Shown: positions 1-7,907 of the stretch, piece after piece
Numbering within the stretch: position 1 is the stretch's first letter
Layout: each line of letters begins with the position of its first letter
Assembly (NCBI GenBank): GCA_022825185.1
Contig: JAJDYK010000227.1
Location: 1 to 17,765, forward strand
Length of the DNA stretch: 17,765 nt
Reading direction: 5' to 3'
Source of the DNA: Candidatus Latescibacterota bacterium
GTDB taxonomy: Bacteria > Latescibacterota > UBA2968 > UBA8231
The notes under the pieces: model-generated
Told to the model about the DNA's origin: nothing
The model's database searches: none
What the model saw: only the letters and a program-made list of their open reading frames with translations
Translations under genes and position numbers: made by a program

Positions 1-262
1 CAAACTGCTCGACAAGATACAGGTAGCCTGTTACAAGACGACCGTTTCGGCCGAGGAGATCGAGCAACTCGTCGATCAGGTCGAGGCCGAAGTGGGCAGT
101 CTCAACGTGAAAGAAATTCCCTCCAAGCAGATCGGCGAGCGCGTTATAGAGCATTTGCGCCAGCTCAACGACGTGGCGTATGTGCGTTTTGCCTCAGTCT
201 ATCGCCAGTTCAAGGACAAGAGCGATTTCATGCGCGAATTGGAGCAATTGGCTAATAATTAA
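1..262 (+). CDS. nrdR: Transcriptional repressor NrdR, C-terminal part (5' end outside window)
   Basis: This is the last 86 residues of NrdR, read in the frame that starts at base 2 and stopping at TAA 260-262. NrdR is an ATP/dATP-sensing repressor of ribonucleotide reductase genes; complete proteins are about 150 aa, with an N-terminal zinc ribbon followed by an ATP-cone. Only the second half of the ATP-cone is visible. It contains the family hallmarks SKQIGERVIEHLRQLNDVAY and VRFASVYRQFKD, then a short acidic C-terminus. The zinc ribbon and the nucleotide-binding N-terminus lie upstream of the window and cannot be checked. It is directly upstream of and co-oriented with nrdJ, and an NrdR-box-like palindrome lies between the two, which fits its expected role. 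Confidence 0.93.
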   Translation, partial: KLLDKIQVACYKTTVSAEEIEQLVDQVEAEVGSLNVKEIPSKQIGERVIEHLRQLNDVAYVRFASVYRQFKDKSDFMRELEQLANN

Positions 263-332
263 AGGCCAGAGCTGTTTTTTTAGCGCATCGTAACCGGATT
301 GAAAAGAAATTGTTCTAGACCTTGTTTTTGAC

Positions 333-361
333 TTGACAAATACGCACGCCGTTTCTACTTT
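333..361 (+). promoter_or_regulatory. Candidate sigma70-type promoter of nrdJ
   Basis: A perfect -35 hexamer TTGACA (333-338) is followed after 17 bp by TACTTT (356-361). The predicted transcription start near 368 falls just before the NrdR-box-like palindrome at 372-387, a standard place for repressor binding. The mRNA leader would be about 165 nt. The promoter is read by eye and has not been shown experimentally. Confidence 0.55.
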
Positions 362-371
362 AGGCCTCAAC

Positions 372-387
372 ACACTACATATAGTGT
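372..387 (+). promoter_or_regulatory. NrdR box (operator) upstream of nrdJ
   Basis: The 16-mer ACACTACATATAGTGT is an inverted repeat in which 7 of 8 base pairs are symmetric. It closely resembles the published NrdR-box consensus (ACAnTATATATnGTGT type). It lies immediately downstream of the TTGACA/TACTTT promoter, with the nrdR gene itself just upstream. NrdR boxes usually come as a tandem pair spaced about 15 bp apart. I see no convincing second copy on either side. Confidence 0.75.
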
Positions 388-401
388 CAAATGAGTGTAA
401 T

Positions 402-426
402 GCCCTGAGATAATGTATCTCAGGGC
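402..426 (+). promoter_or_regulatory. Perfect 11-bp hairpin in the nrdR-nrdJ intergenic region
   Basis: GCCCTGAGATA (402-412) is followed by a 3-nt ATG loop and the exact complement TATCTCAGGGC (416-426). Only a short TTTT tract (432-435) follows, so it is a poor intrinsic terminator on its own. It lies downstream of the NrdR box and would be inside the nrdJ leader if the promoter at 333-361 is correct. It could be a weak nrdR terminator, an mRNA-stabilising or attenuating structure, or a protein-binding dyad. No cobalamin-riboswitch B12 box was recognised nearby. Confidence 0.55.
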
Positions 427-534
427 TGCACTTTTGCTCTCTCCCCTAATCCTAACAGCAGTTAACCTAAGTTCTTAATTTTTGGCGATGTTTCCCACTT
501 CGCCCATGGATCTTTTTTGCTTTAATGGGAGGGC

Positions 535-2886
535 ATGATGGAGTCCGAACGCGCAGTCGCACACCGCTTTGAAGATATGTTAGCGCAGCTCGAAGGCCAC
601 GGGCTCAAGCGCAACGGCCACGACGCTCTCTTGGCTCGCGCCGCTGATGCCGAGACCTATTACGGGGATAACGACCTCGCCATTGACGTTTTGCGCAACA
701 AGTATTTGGCACCCGGAGAGACCGGGCCGCTGCACATCTGGGATCGCATCGCTCGGGCCATGGCCTCGGTAGAGAAGGATCCTCAATACTGGTACGACCG
801 CTTCTTCTCGCTGTTGATGGATTTCAAGTTCATCCCCGGCGGGCGCGTCATGCACGGCGCGGGCCGGGACGAGGCTAGGCGCAAGCCGACGCTGTCCAAT
901 TGCTATGTCATCCCCATTGAAGAGGACAGCCTAGAAGGTATCTATCGCTGCTTGAGTGAGTCGGCGATGGTGTACCGCACGGGCGGCGGGGTCGGCACGG
1001 ATCTGTCGATTCTCAGGCCGCAAGGAGCCCCGGTCAACGCCACGGTGGATGCTTCGCCGGGTTGCACTGCGTTTATGAACCTGCTCTCCGAGAGCACCAA
1101 TGCCGTCTCCCAAGCCGGCCGCCGCGGTGCCTTGATGCTGACCTTGCGGGTCGATCATCCCGATATCGAAGACTTTATCACCATCAAAAACGACGCCAAT
1201 CGCACCAAAGTGCAGTACGCCAATATCAGCGTGCTGATTACCCACGAGTTCATGCAGGCTCTGTTGGCCGACTCGGACTTTGACTTGCGCTGGGGTGGCA
1301 AAGTATTCCGCACGGTCAAGGCGCGCCAATTGTGGGACAAGATCATTGCCAATGCCCACGCCAGCGCCGAGCCAGGGATTATTTTTTGGGACACGATGCG
1401 CGAGCATCACAATGTCGAATACGCCAACCCACTCACTAGCACCAATCCCTGCGGCGAACAGCCACTGGCCTCGTACACAGCCTGTAACCTAGGCAATCTC
1501 AATTTGGTAAACTTCGTCCGGGCCGATGGCGAACTCGACTACGAGGAGTTGGGGCAGGCCGCCCGCGTGGCGACCCGCTTTTTGGATAACGTCATTGATT
1601 ACAACGTGGACAATCATGCCTTGCCCAAAATTCGGGAGGCCGTAGCCTCCGACCGCCGGGTGGGTTTGGGCATCACCGGCATGGCCGACGCGCTGGTCTT
1701 GATGCAGAGCAAGTACGATTCGGACGAGGCCTTGGAGATCATTGACCGCGTTATGGCTACCATCTGCCACAACGCCTATGGAATGTCCGTCGAATTGGCG
1801 CAGGAGAAGGGGGCCTTTCCGCTTTTCGATTGGGAAGGCATCAAGCAGAGCAAGTTCATCCAGAGCCTGCCCCAAGCGCTGCAAAAGAAAATCGCTGAAC
1901 ACGGCTTGCGCAATTGCACCTTGATTACGATGCCGCCGGTGGGCACGGGTTCGATTGTGGCGCAGACGAGTTCGGGGATTGAGCCGATCTTCTGCACTAG
2001 CTACACCCGCCGGGTAAAGCAGGACGACGGCGAGAGTTTTCGCGAATACAAGGTCTATCACCCACTCATTCAGCGCGTCTTCGGCGACGACGAGGATTTG
2101 CCCGATTACGTGGTGACGGCCCACGAAATTGATCCCTATTTCCGCGTCAAGATGCAGGGCGTGATCCAGAAGTACACCGATAGCAGCATTTCCTCGACGA
2201 TCAACCTGGCCGAAGACATCGCGATAGAGACGGTCGCCGACATTTACATCACCGCTTACAAAGAGGGTCTCAAGGGCGTGACGGTGTACCGCGAAGGCAG
2301 CCGAGAGGGCATCCTGCAAACTGAAGGCCAACCCGACAAGCAGGAAGATCTGGTTGTGGAAGTTCCCGATTCCTTGGGGCCGGATGGCTTCCTTCACCGC
2401 CGCCGTCGCCCGGCAGTCACTGCGGGTATCACCGAGCGGATCAACACTGGCGAGGGCAAGATCTACGTAACAATCAACGAAGACGAATACGGGATTTGCG
2501 AGGTCTTTAGCACTATCGGCAAGGCAGGTGGCAATGCGGCCGCCCAGTCCGAGGCCATCAGTCGGCTCATTTCGCTCGCGTTGCGCTCGGGGGTTGACCC
2601 GCAAGAAGTCATCAGCGAGTTGAAGGGCATTTCGGGGCCAAGTCCGGTGTGGGAAGATGGCGAGTTGATCCTGTCTACACCAGATGCCATTGGCAAGGCG
2701 ATGGAGCGCTATTTGCAGCGGAAGGCGGGCAAACAGCCCGATGCCATTGCTCCCGAGGGCGTACCGCCCAATTCCATTGAAAGCAGCGAGCCGAAGACGC
2801 TGACGACCTGTCCAGAATGCGGGTCGACGGTATCGTATGAGAGTAGCTGTTTGATGTGCAAGCACTGCGGCTGGTCCAAGTGTTGA
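535..2886 (+). CDS. nrdJ: Adenosylcobalamin-dependent (class II) ribonucleotide reductase
   Basis: It reduces ribonucleotides to deoxyribonucleotides in the cytoplasm using a thiyl radical generated from adenosylcobalamin, so no oxygen is needed. Active-site residues can be placed: C123 (LSNCYV) and C317 (TACNLG) as the redox pair, and N304, C306 and E308 in NPCGEQPL, with C306 the radical cysteine. The phosphate-binding PPVGTGSIV follows at 467-475. A TSCPD-type domain spans about 630-735. The C-terminus (757-783) has six cysteines, including CPEC, CKHC and a terminal CGWSKC, a zinc-ribbon or thioredoxin-reducible tail typical of NrdJ. The 783-aa length is within the family range. Two ATGs are adjacent (535 and 538); the GGAGG at 528-532 is better spaced from 538. 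A strong terminator follows. Confidence 0.96.
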   Translation: MMESERAVAHRFEDMLAQLEGHGLKRNGHDALLARAADAETYYGDNDLAIDVLRNKYLAPGETGPLHIWDRIARAMASVEKDPQYWYDRFFSLLMDFKFIPGGRVMHGAGRDEARRKPTLSNCYVIPIEEDSLEGIYRCLSESAMVYRTGGGVGTDLSILRPQGAPVNATVDASPGCTAFMNLLSESTNAVSQAGRRGALMLTLRVDHPDIEDFITIKNDANRTKVQYANISVLITHEFMQALLADSDFDLRWGGKVFRTVKARQLWDKIIANAHASAEPGIIFWDTMREHHNVEYANPLTSTNPCGEQPLASYTACNLGNLNLVNFVRADGELDYEELGQAARVATRFLDNVIDYNVDNHALPKIREAVASDRRVGLGITGMADALVLMQSKYDSDEALEIIDRVMATICHNAYGMSVELAQEKGAFPLFDWEGIKQSKFIQSLPQALQKKIAEHGLRNCTLITMPPVGTGSIVAQTSSGIEPIFCTSYTRRVKQDDGESFREYKVYHPLIQRVFGDDEDLPDYVVTAHEIDPYFRVKMQGVIQKYTDSSISSTINLAEDIAIETVADIYITAYKEGLKGVTVYREGSREGILQTEGQPDKQEDLVVEVPDSLGPDGFLHRRRRPAVTAGITERINTGEGKIYVTINEDEYGICEVFSTIGKAGGNAAAQSEAISRLISLALRSGVDPQEVISELKGISGPSPVWEDGELILSTPDAIGKAMERYLQRKAGKQPDAIAPEGVPPNSIESSEPKTLTTCPECGSTVSYESSCLMCKHCGWSKC

Positions 2887-2916
2887 ACTAAAACCGGAGT
2901 GCTTTTGATCGAGGCG

Positions 2917-2954
2917 AGGATGTCGTCGGGAGACCGGCGGCATCCTTGTTTTTT
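2917..2954 (+). terminator. Intrinsic terminator of nrdJ
   Basis: A 13-bp stem pairs 2917-2929 (AGGATGTCGTCGG) with 2934-2946, using two G-U wobbles and a GAGA tetraloop, and is followed by TG and six T residues (2949-2954). This is a textbook rho-independent terminator for plus-strand nrdJ. Its T tract overlaps the TAA stop of the convergent minus-strand gene at 2953-2955. In the minus direction no U tract follows, so it probably serves nrdJ only. Confidence 0.85.
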
Positions 2955-3711
2955 ATCTCAAATCCAATACCAATCCGTCGTAGGCTAGTTCCACACCTGT
3001 AGGAAGTTCGGCATTGGTCTGATGATGGTCGAGGTCGTGGGCTATATGCGTGAAGTACGTGCGGGTAGGCTGGAGTTCGGAGACAATGGCCAACGCCTGC
3101 TCGACGTTGAAATGGGTGGGATGTTCTTTGTAGCGCAGTGCGTCGAGGACCAAGACCTCTAGGCCGCGCAGCCGCGCCATGGCCGCTTCTGGAATGTAAT
3201 TGGTGTCCGTGGCGTAGGCGAAGTTGCCGATGCGGAAGGCGAGGACCGGGGAGCGGCCGTGATAGATGGTGAGCGGCTCGATCGCGAGTCCACAAGCTGT
3301 GAACGGTCCGGCAATCGGACGCAGGGTTAGCTGCGGCGTCGCGCTTGGAGCGTCTTTGTCAAAGGCGTAGTCGAAGACTCGTTCGATGCGTGCAATGGTG
3401 TGCGGATCCGCATAGCAGGGCAGTGGCTGATCGCGGTCAAAGCAATAGGAGCGCACGTCGTCGAGACCGTGCAGATGATCGGCGTGGCCGTGAGTCAACA
3501 GCACGCAATCGACGCGGTCGATCTGATAGCGCAGGGCTTGAGTTCTGAGATCTGGGCCGGCATCTACGAGGATTGACCGGCCTTGATGTGCTAAGTGTAA
3601 GGCACAGCGCAAGCGCTTGTTTTTCGGGTCGTCCGAGGCGCACACCGGGCAATAGCAGCCGATGCGCGGCACCCCGATAGAGGTGCCAGTGCCAAGAAAG
3701 GTAACCTTCAT
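2953..3711 (-). CDS. PhnP-like metallo-beta-lactamase fold phosphodiesterase
   Basis: A 252-aa metallo-beta-lactamase hydrolase. The dinuclear metal site is visible: H74-x-H76-x-D78-H79 (THGHADH), H151 in YHG, D169 in ATDT and H222 in FTHIAH. The N-terminus has GTGTS and a C19-x-C21-xx-C24 cluster (GCYCPVC), matching the extra structural zinc site known in PhnP; one of the histidines at 229-230 may be its fourth ligand. PhnP hydrolyses phosphoribosyl cyclic phosphate in C-P lyase pathways, but no phn genes are visible here. Stand-alone members such as this one often have unknown substrates, so a general cyclic phosphodiesterase is the safe call. Its ATG overlaps the TGA of the upstream map gene (ATGA), so the two are probably translationally coupled. 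Confidence 0.88.
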   Translation of the reverse strand: MKVTFLGTGTSIGVPRIGCYCPVCASDDPKNKRLRCALHLAHQGRSILVDAGPDLRTQALRYQIDRVDCVLLTHGHADHLHGLDDVRSYCFDRDQPLPCYADPHTIARIERVFDYAFDKDAPSATPQLTLRPIAGPFTACGLAIEPLTIYHGRSPVLAFRIGNFAYATDTNYIPEAAMARLRGLEVLVLDALRYKEHPTHFNVEQALAIVSELQPTRTYFTHIAHDLDHHQTNAELPTGVELAYDGLVLDLR

Positions 3712-4463
3712 GCTGGCACAGCGGACAGGGTCAGAATCCGCGGCCCGTCCTCAGTAATGGCGACGGTATGTTCTGCGTGAGCAGCGAGCGAGCGGTCGGA
3801 GGTGAGGGTGGTCCAGTCGTCGAGATGGTCGATTTGAGGGTTGCCTAGGCAGAGAATAGGCTCGATGCAGAATACGTGTCCGGGCTTGAGCAGCGGGCCT
3901 TTGCCGGGGGAGCCATAATTTTCGATGTAGGGCGATTCGTGTAACTCGCGGCCAATGCCGTGGCCTCCGTACTCGCGTACTACGGCCAGTCCTTGGCTTT
4001 CGGCATGGCGCTGGATGGCGTGCGAAATATCGGAGAGCCGCCCGCCGGGCCGCGCTTGGGCAATGCCTCGTGCGAGGCAGTCGAGGGTGCCATTGATGAG
4101 ATGCTGCGCCTGCGCACTGATCGCGCCGACCGCGACGGTAAAGGCCCCGTCGCCATAGTAGCCGTCGAGGCAGGCACCCACGTCAATGCTGACGATGTCG
4201 CCCTCTTGCAGTGGAGTTTCGTCGGGGAACCCATGCACGATTGCGGCGTTTACTGAAGCGCAAATCGAGTAGGGGAAGCCGTGATATCCCTTGAAGGCGG
4301 GTGCCGCTCCTAAGGCGCGGATTTCGGCTTCGGCGACTTGGTCCAGTTCGAGGGTGCTGATGCCAGGCGCGACGAGCGCTTCGAGCTTTTGCTGGACGGC
4401 GAAGACGATCTCGCAGCTAGCGGCAATGTGCTCTATTTCGCTTGATTTCTTGCGATGGATCAA
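3708..4463 (-). CDS. map: Type I methionine aminopeptidase
   Basis: It removes the N-terminal methionine from nascent proteins in the cytoplasm. The five metal ligands are all present: D94 (SIDVG), D105 (YYGDGAF), H168 (GGHGIG), E201 (CIEP) and E231 (AEHT), with the substrate-binding H77 in VHGFP. I chose a TTG start at 4461-4463, giving 251 aa beginning MIHRKKSSEIE, because that matches the usual start of the family. A GAGG (4472-4475) lies 8 nt upstream on this strand. A longer reading from another TTG at 4491-4493 would add ten residues unlike the family. No ATG start is available. It is first in a two-gene unit with the PhnP-like gene and divergent from topA. Confidence 0.93.
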   Translation of the reverse strand: MIHRKKSSEIEHIAASCEIVFAVQQKLEALVAPGISTLELDQVAEAEIRALGAAPAFKGYHGFPYSICASVNAAIVHGFPDETPLQEGDIVSIDVGACLDGYYGDGAFTVAVGAISAQAQHLINGTLDCLARGIAQARPGGRLSDISHAIQRHAESQGLAVVREYGGHGIGRELHESPYIENYGSPGKGPLLKPGHVFCIEPILCLGNPQIDHLDDWTTLTSDRSLAAHAEHTVAITEDGPRILTLSAVPA

Positions 4464-4544
4464 GGAGCAAACCTCAGAGAATGCAGCGCGCAATACCGAA
4501 TGGTTTACAAAAAGGCGGTGGCTTTAGTTTGTCAAGAGCGCGTC

Positions 4545-4573
4545 TTGCAATTGTCTTAGGGCGTCCATATATT
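4545..4573 (+). promoter_or_regulatory. Candidate promoter of topA
   Basis: TTGCAA (4545-4550) and TATATT (4568-4573) are separated by 17 bp, predicting a start near 4580 and a leader of about 50 nt. The leader carries two direct CGTAAC copies (4584-4589 and 4593-4598) and the palindrome TTACGTAA (4590-4597). For the divergent map gene, a minus-strand TTGACA is present at 4530-4535, but its -10 is weak. Confidence 0.45.
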
Positions 4574-4632
4574 CAGCAAATTGCGTAACTTACGTAACGT
4601 ACAGCTTTCAGTAATATCAACCGAGGGAGCAG

Positions 4633-6924
4633 ATGGGCAAGTCATTGGTGGTTGTTGAGTCACCGGCTAAGGCTAAGACAATCAACAAGATTTTGGGCAA
4701 GGATTTTGTAGTTAAACCCTGTATGGGGCACGTGCGGGATCTGCCGCCCAAAGAACTAGGCATCGACGTTAAAGACGGCTTCAAGCCGCACTACGTGACC
4801 ATTCGCGGCAAGGGCAAGATCCTCAGCGGCCTCCGCAAAGCAGCCCAAGCCGCCGATACCACCTACTTGGCTACCGACCCCGACCGCGAGGGTGAAGCCA
4901 TTGCTTGGCACGTGGCTCAAGCCATCTCCCACAAGAACAACAACGTCAAGCGAATTCTCTTCAACGAGATTACGCCCAAAGCGGTACATGAGTCGCTAGA
5001 GCACTCGGGCGTGCTGGATTTACACAAGGTCGATGCCCAACAGGCGCGGCGCGTACTCGACCGCTTAGTCGGTTATGAGATCAGTCCGCTGTTGTGGAAG
5101 GTCATACACTCCGGGCTCTCAGCCGGCCGCGTGCAGTCCGTAGCCGTGCGTTTAATCTGCGAGCGCGATCGCGAGATCAAGGCATTTGAGCCTCAAGAGT
5201 ACTGGTCGATTGAGGCCCTTTTGGGCCGCGAGAGCCGGGGTTCGTTCTGGGCGCGCCTGTTGGCCAAAGATGGCGATAAGCTCGATATCGGCAATCAGGA
5301 GGAGGCTGATCGCATCGCCGCCGAGCTGGCCGCGCAAGATATAGCGGTCAAAGAAGTCAAGGAACGCGACCAAGTGCGCCGTTCAGCTCCGCCCTTCACG
5401 ACTAGTACCTTGCAGCAGGAATGTGCTCGGCGGATGCGCTTTTCGGTCAAGCGCACTATGGCCGTGGCTCAGCAGCTATACGAAGGCATTGAGGTCGAGG
5501 GCGAAACCCGTGGCCTGATTACCTATATGCGCACGGATTCGGTGCGCGTTGCAGCCGATGCCATCGCCGAGGTACGCGAGCAGATTGAGGCCCTCTACGG
5601 CCGCGATTACGTGCCCGAGACGCCCAATCACTACCGGACCAAAAACAGCGCCCAAGACGCTCACGAGGCCATACGCCCCACCTCCGTAGCCCTGCATCCA
5701 GACAAAGTCAAGCACTTGCTCACGCCAGATCAGGCGCGAGTGTACTCCCTGATCTGGAAGCGATTCGTGACCTCGCAGATGAAGCCGCAGGTTCTCAACA
5801 TCACGACGGCCAATGTCGAGGCAGGGCCCTATTTGCTTCGCGCTACGGGGAGCGTCGTCAAGTTTCCGGGCTTTACCCTGCTCTACAGCGAGAGCAAGGA
5901 AGAAGAGGATAAGTCGGAGACCGAGTCTAATGGCATGGCCGCGAGGGAAGCAAAGGACGCGTCGCGGGCCATGCCCGCTGATATCGCCGAGGGCGAGGTG
6001 CTAAAGTTAGAGCAGATCGCTCCTGAGCAGCACTTCACCAAGCCACCGCCGCGCTTTACTGAAGCGTCGCTCGTCAAGCAACTAGAATCCGAGGGCATTG
6101 GCCGTCCCTCGACCTACGCGCAAATCATTACTACCATCCTCGACCGCAAGTACATCGAAAAGGTCGATAACCGCTACTTCGTGGCCACTGAGCGCGGCCA
6201 GACCGTCAACAAACTACTCGTCGATACCTTTCCCCACCTCTTCAACGTAGCTTTCACGGCCAACATGGAGGATAAGCTCGATCAGATTGAAGATGGGGAT
6301 ACTAACTGGGTGAAGATCGTGCAGCAGTTCTACGACTCGTGGAAGGGCGACTTAGACGCGGCCAATAGCCAACGCAAAGAGCTGAAGCTCGCGCTGCAAG
6401 AGGTGTCGGACGAGGACTGCAAGGACTGCGGGGCCGACATGGTCGTCAAGTGGGGGCGCAACGGTCGTTTCCTCGCGTGCTCTGGTTACCCCAAGTGTAA
6501 AAACACCAAACCCCTCGAAGAGCAAAGTAAAGAGGAGACCGACGAGATCTGCGATCAATGCAGTGCGCCTATGCTTGTCAAGATGGGTCGCTATGGCCGT
6601 TTCTTGGCTTGTAGCGGCTATCCAGATTGCAAAAACGTCAAGCCCTATGTCCTCGGAATTCAGTGCCCAGAGGACGATTGCGAAGGGCAGATTGTAGAGA
6701 AGCGGTCGCGCAAAGGCAAGGTCTTTTTTGGTTGCAGCACTTATCCCCAGTGCAAGTTTGCTAGTTGGGACCGCCCCATAGACCGCAAGTGTGCGCATTG
6801 TGATGCCGCCTTGCTCTACGAAAAGGGGAGCCGCTCGGGTACCCCTACCCAGTACTGCCGGGTTTGCGGCACTGAATACGAAAGCGAAGAGGGCGAAAAG
6901 GACAAAAGCGCCCAAGCTGCCTGA
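4633..6924 (+). CDS. topA: DNA topoisomerase I (type IA)
   Basis: It relaxes negative supercoils by transient single-strand cleavage, making a 5'-phosphotyrosine. The Toprim domain starts at residue 4, with E9 (VVESPAKAKT) and the acidic D82-x-D84-x-E86 in TDPDREGEAIAWH. The catalytic tyrosine is Y298 in GLITYMRTDS, with R300 nearby. RPSTYA near residue 490 belongs to the core. The C-terminus carries four cysteine-rich modules starting near residues 596, 640, 678 and 720. The first two are classic topoisomerase zinc ribbons (C-xx-C...CSGYPxC), the third is a variant with CPEDDC and the fourth is shorter. The 763-aa length is normal for the family. The ATG at 4633 is preceded by GAGGGA (4623-4628). 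xerC follows 26 nt after the stop, a common topA-xerC arrangement. Confidence 0.97.
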   Translation: MGKSLVVVESPAKAKTINKILGKDFVVKPCMGHVRDLPPKELGIDVKDGFKPHYVTIRGKGKILSGLRKAAQAADTTYLATDPDREGEAIAWHVAQAISHKNNNVKRILFNEITPKAVHESLEHSGVLDLHKVDAQQARRVLDRLVGYEISPLLWKVIHSGLSAGRVQSVAVRLICERDREIKAFEPQEYWSIEALLGRESRGSFWARLLAKDGDKLDIGNQEEADRIAAELAAQDIAVKEVKERDQVRRSAPPFTTSTLQQECARRMRFSVKRTMAVAQQLYEGIEVEGETRGLITYMRTDSVRVAADAIAEVREQIEALYGRDYVPETPNHYRTKNSAQDAHEAIRPTSVALHPDKVKHLLTPDQARVYSLIWKRFVTSQMKPQVLNITTANVEAGPYLLRATGSVVKFPGFTLLYSESKEEEDKSETESNGMAAREAKDASRAMPADIAEGEVLKLEQIAPEQHFTKPPPRFTEASLVKQLESEGIGRPSTYAQIITTILDRKYIEKVDNRYFVATERGQTVNKLLVDTFPHLFNVAFTANMEDKLDQIEDGDTNWVKIVQQFYDSWKGDLDAANSQRKELKLALQEVSDEDCKDCGADMVVKWGRNGRFLACSGYPKCKNTKPLEEQSKEETDEICDQCSAPMLVKMGRYGRFLACSGYPDCKNVKPYVLGIQCPEDDCEGQIVEKRSRKGKVFFGCSTYPQCKFASWDRPIDRKCAHCDAALLYEKGSRSGTPTQYCRVCGTEYESEEGEKDKSAQAA

Positions 6925-6950
6925 GTATCCTTTCCTTGGCTCGCTACGCC

Positions 6951-7907
6951 ATGGCCGATGCACCGCAGAGCGCTCTGCACGCCGGATCCAGCCTTGAAGA
7001 GGGCATTGCCCGCTTCTTGGAATACTTGGACAAAGAGCGCAACTGCGCCGAGTACACCCTCAGTTCATATCGCTGCGACTTACAGCAATTCGCCCGCTTT
7101 CTCTATCCGCGAGTCGATAATTTGCAACTGCCGCTGCGAGTGGTGCAGCGCGAGCAGGTGCAGGCCTTTGTTTCCGACCTAGAGGAAAAGGGCCTTAAGG
7201 CCAGCACTGTTGCCCGCAAATTGGCGGCTCTGCGTTCGCTTTTCCGCTATCTCTGTCGAGAAGGCGCGATTGTCGCCAACCCGGCTGGTGCGGTAGCATC
7301 TCCCTTGGTCGAGCGCGCATTGCCGCGGCACCTGCCCGTAGAACAGGTCGCTGAGGCCATGGAGGCTCCTGCGACCGAGCGGTTTAGCGGCGTGCGGGAT
7401 CGGGCTATTCTAGAGGTGTTCTACGGAGGGGGCATTCGCCTCGGCGAGCTGGTGGCGCTCAATCTTTCGTCGCTGGATCTAGGCGAAGGCACCATCAAGG
7501 TGATGGGCAAGGGCCGCAAGGAGCGCATCGCTCCCATTGGTGCAAAGGCGCAAGAGGCACTCAAAGCGTACTTGCAACGCCGCGCCGAGGTTCTGCTCGA
7601 ATGCGATATGTCGCAAGTAGAAGCCGGTGCCCTCTTTCTCAATGGGCGCGGCAAGCGCTTGAATCGCCGCACCGTGCAGCGCATTGTCGAGCGCCATTTG
7701 CGCACCGTGTCGGAAGACGATTCGCTCAGCCCGCATCGTCTGCGCCACTCCTTTGCCGCCCATCTCCTCGACGCTGGTGCCGATTTAGTGGCCGTCAAGG
7801 AGCTCCTCGGCCATGCGACTTTGGCTGCGACTCAGAGCTATACCGAAGTGAGCTTGGAACACCTGCAAGCCATCTACGCCGAGGCCCATCCGCACGGTGC
7901 TGATTAG
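6951..7907 (+). CDS. xerC: Site-specific tyrosine recombinase XerC
   Basis: A 318-aa tyrosine recombinase that, with XerD, resolves chromosome dimers at dif. An N-terminal SAM-like core-binding domain (about 14-110) precedes the catalytic domain. The catalytic set is complete: R163 (GGGIRLGEL), K187 (MGKGRKER), H262 and R265 (SPHRLRHSFAAHLL), H288 (LLGHATL) and nucleophile Y297 (TQSYTE). I prefer ATG 6951; an in-frame TTG at 6936 would add five residues. No clear Shine-Dalgarno precedes either, so translation may depend on readthrough from topA. Location behind topA, single copy and absence of phage genes argue for a housekeeping Xer recombinase rather than an integrase. XerD cannot be ruled out by motif alone. 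Confidence 0.9.
   Translation: MADAPQSALHAGSSLEEGIARFLEYLDKERNCAEYTLSSYRCDLQQFARFLYPRVDNLQLPLRVVQREQVQAFVSDLEEKGLKASTVARKLAALRSLFRYLCREGAIVANPAGAVASPLVERALPRHLPVEQVAEAMEAPATERFSGVRDRAILEVFYGGGIRLGELVALNLSSLDLGEGTIKVMGKGRKERIAPIGAKAQEALKAYLQRRAEVLLECDMSQVEAGALFLNGRGKRLNRRTVQRIVERHLRTVSEDDSLSPHRLRHSFAAHLLDAGADLVAVKELLGHATLAATQSYTEVSLEHLQAIYAEAHPHGAD

Noticed and set aside
263..534. Possible cobalamin riboswitch upstream of B12-dependent nrdJ
   Set aside because: No B12-box consensus or multi-stem architecture could be recognised, and the space is mostly taken by the promoter, NrdR box and a simple hairpin.
1489..2943. 484-aa minus-strand reading frame opposite nrdJ
   Set aside because: It is a GC-driven shadow of nrdJ with no recognisable motifs, and it crosses the nrdJ terminator.
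6352..6963. 203-aa minus-strand frame opposite the topA C-terminus
   Set aside because: Antisense to the zinc-ribbon region of topA, with no ribosome site or family motif.
6951..7907. xerC considered as the integrase of a mobile element
   Set aside because: It follows topA in a typical housekeeping order, and no att sites or phage genes are adjacent.
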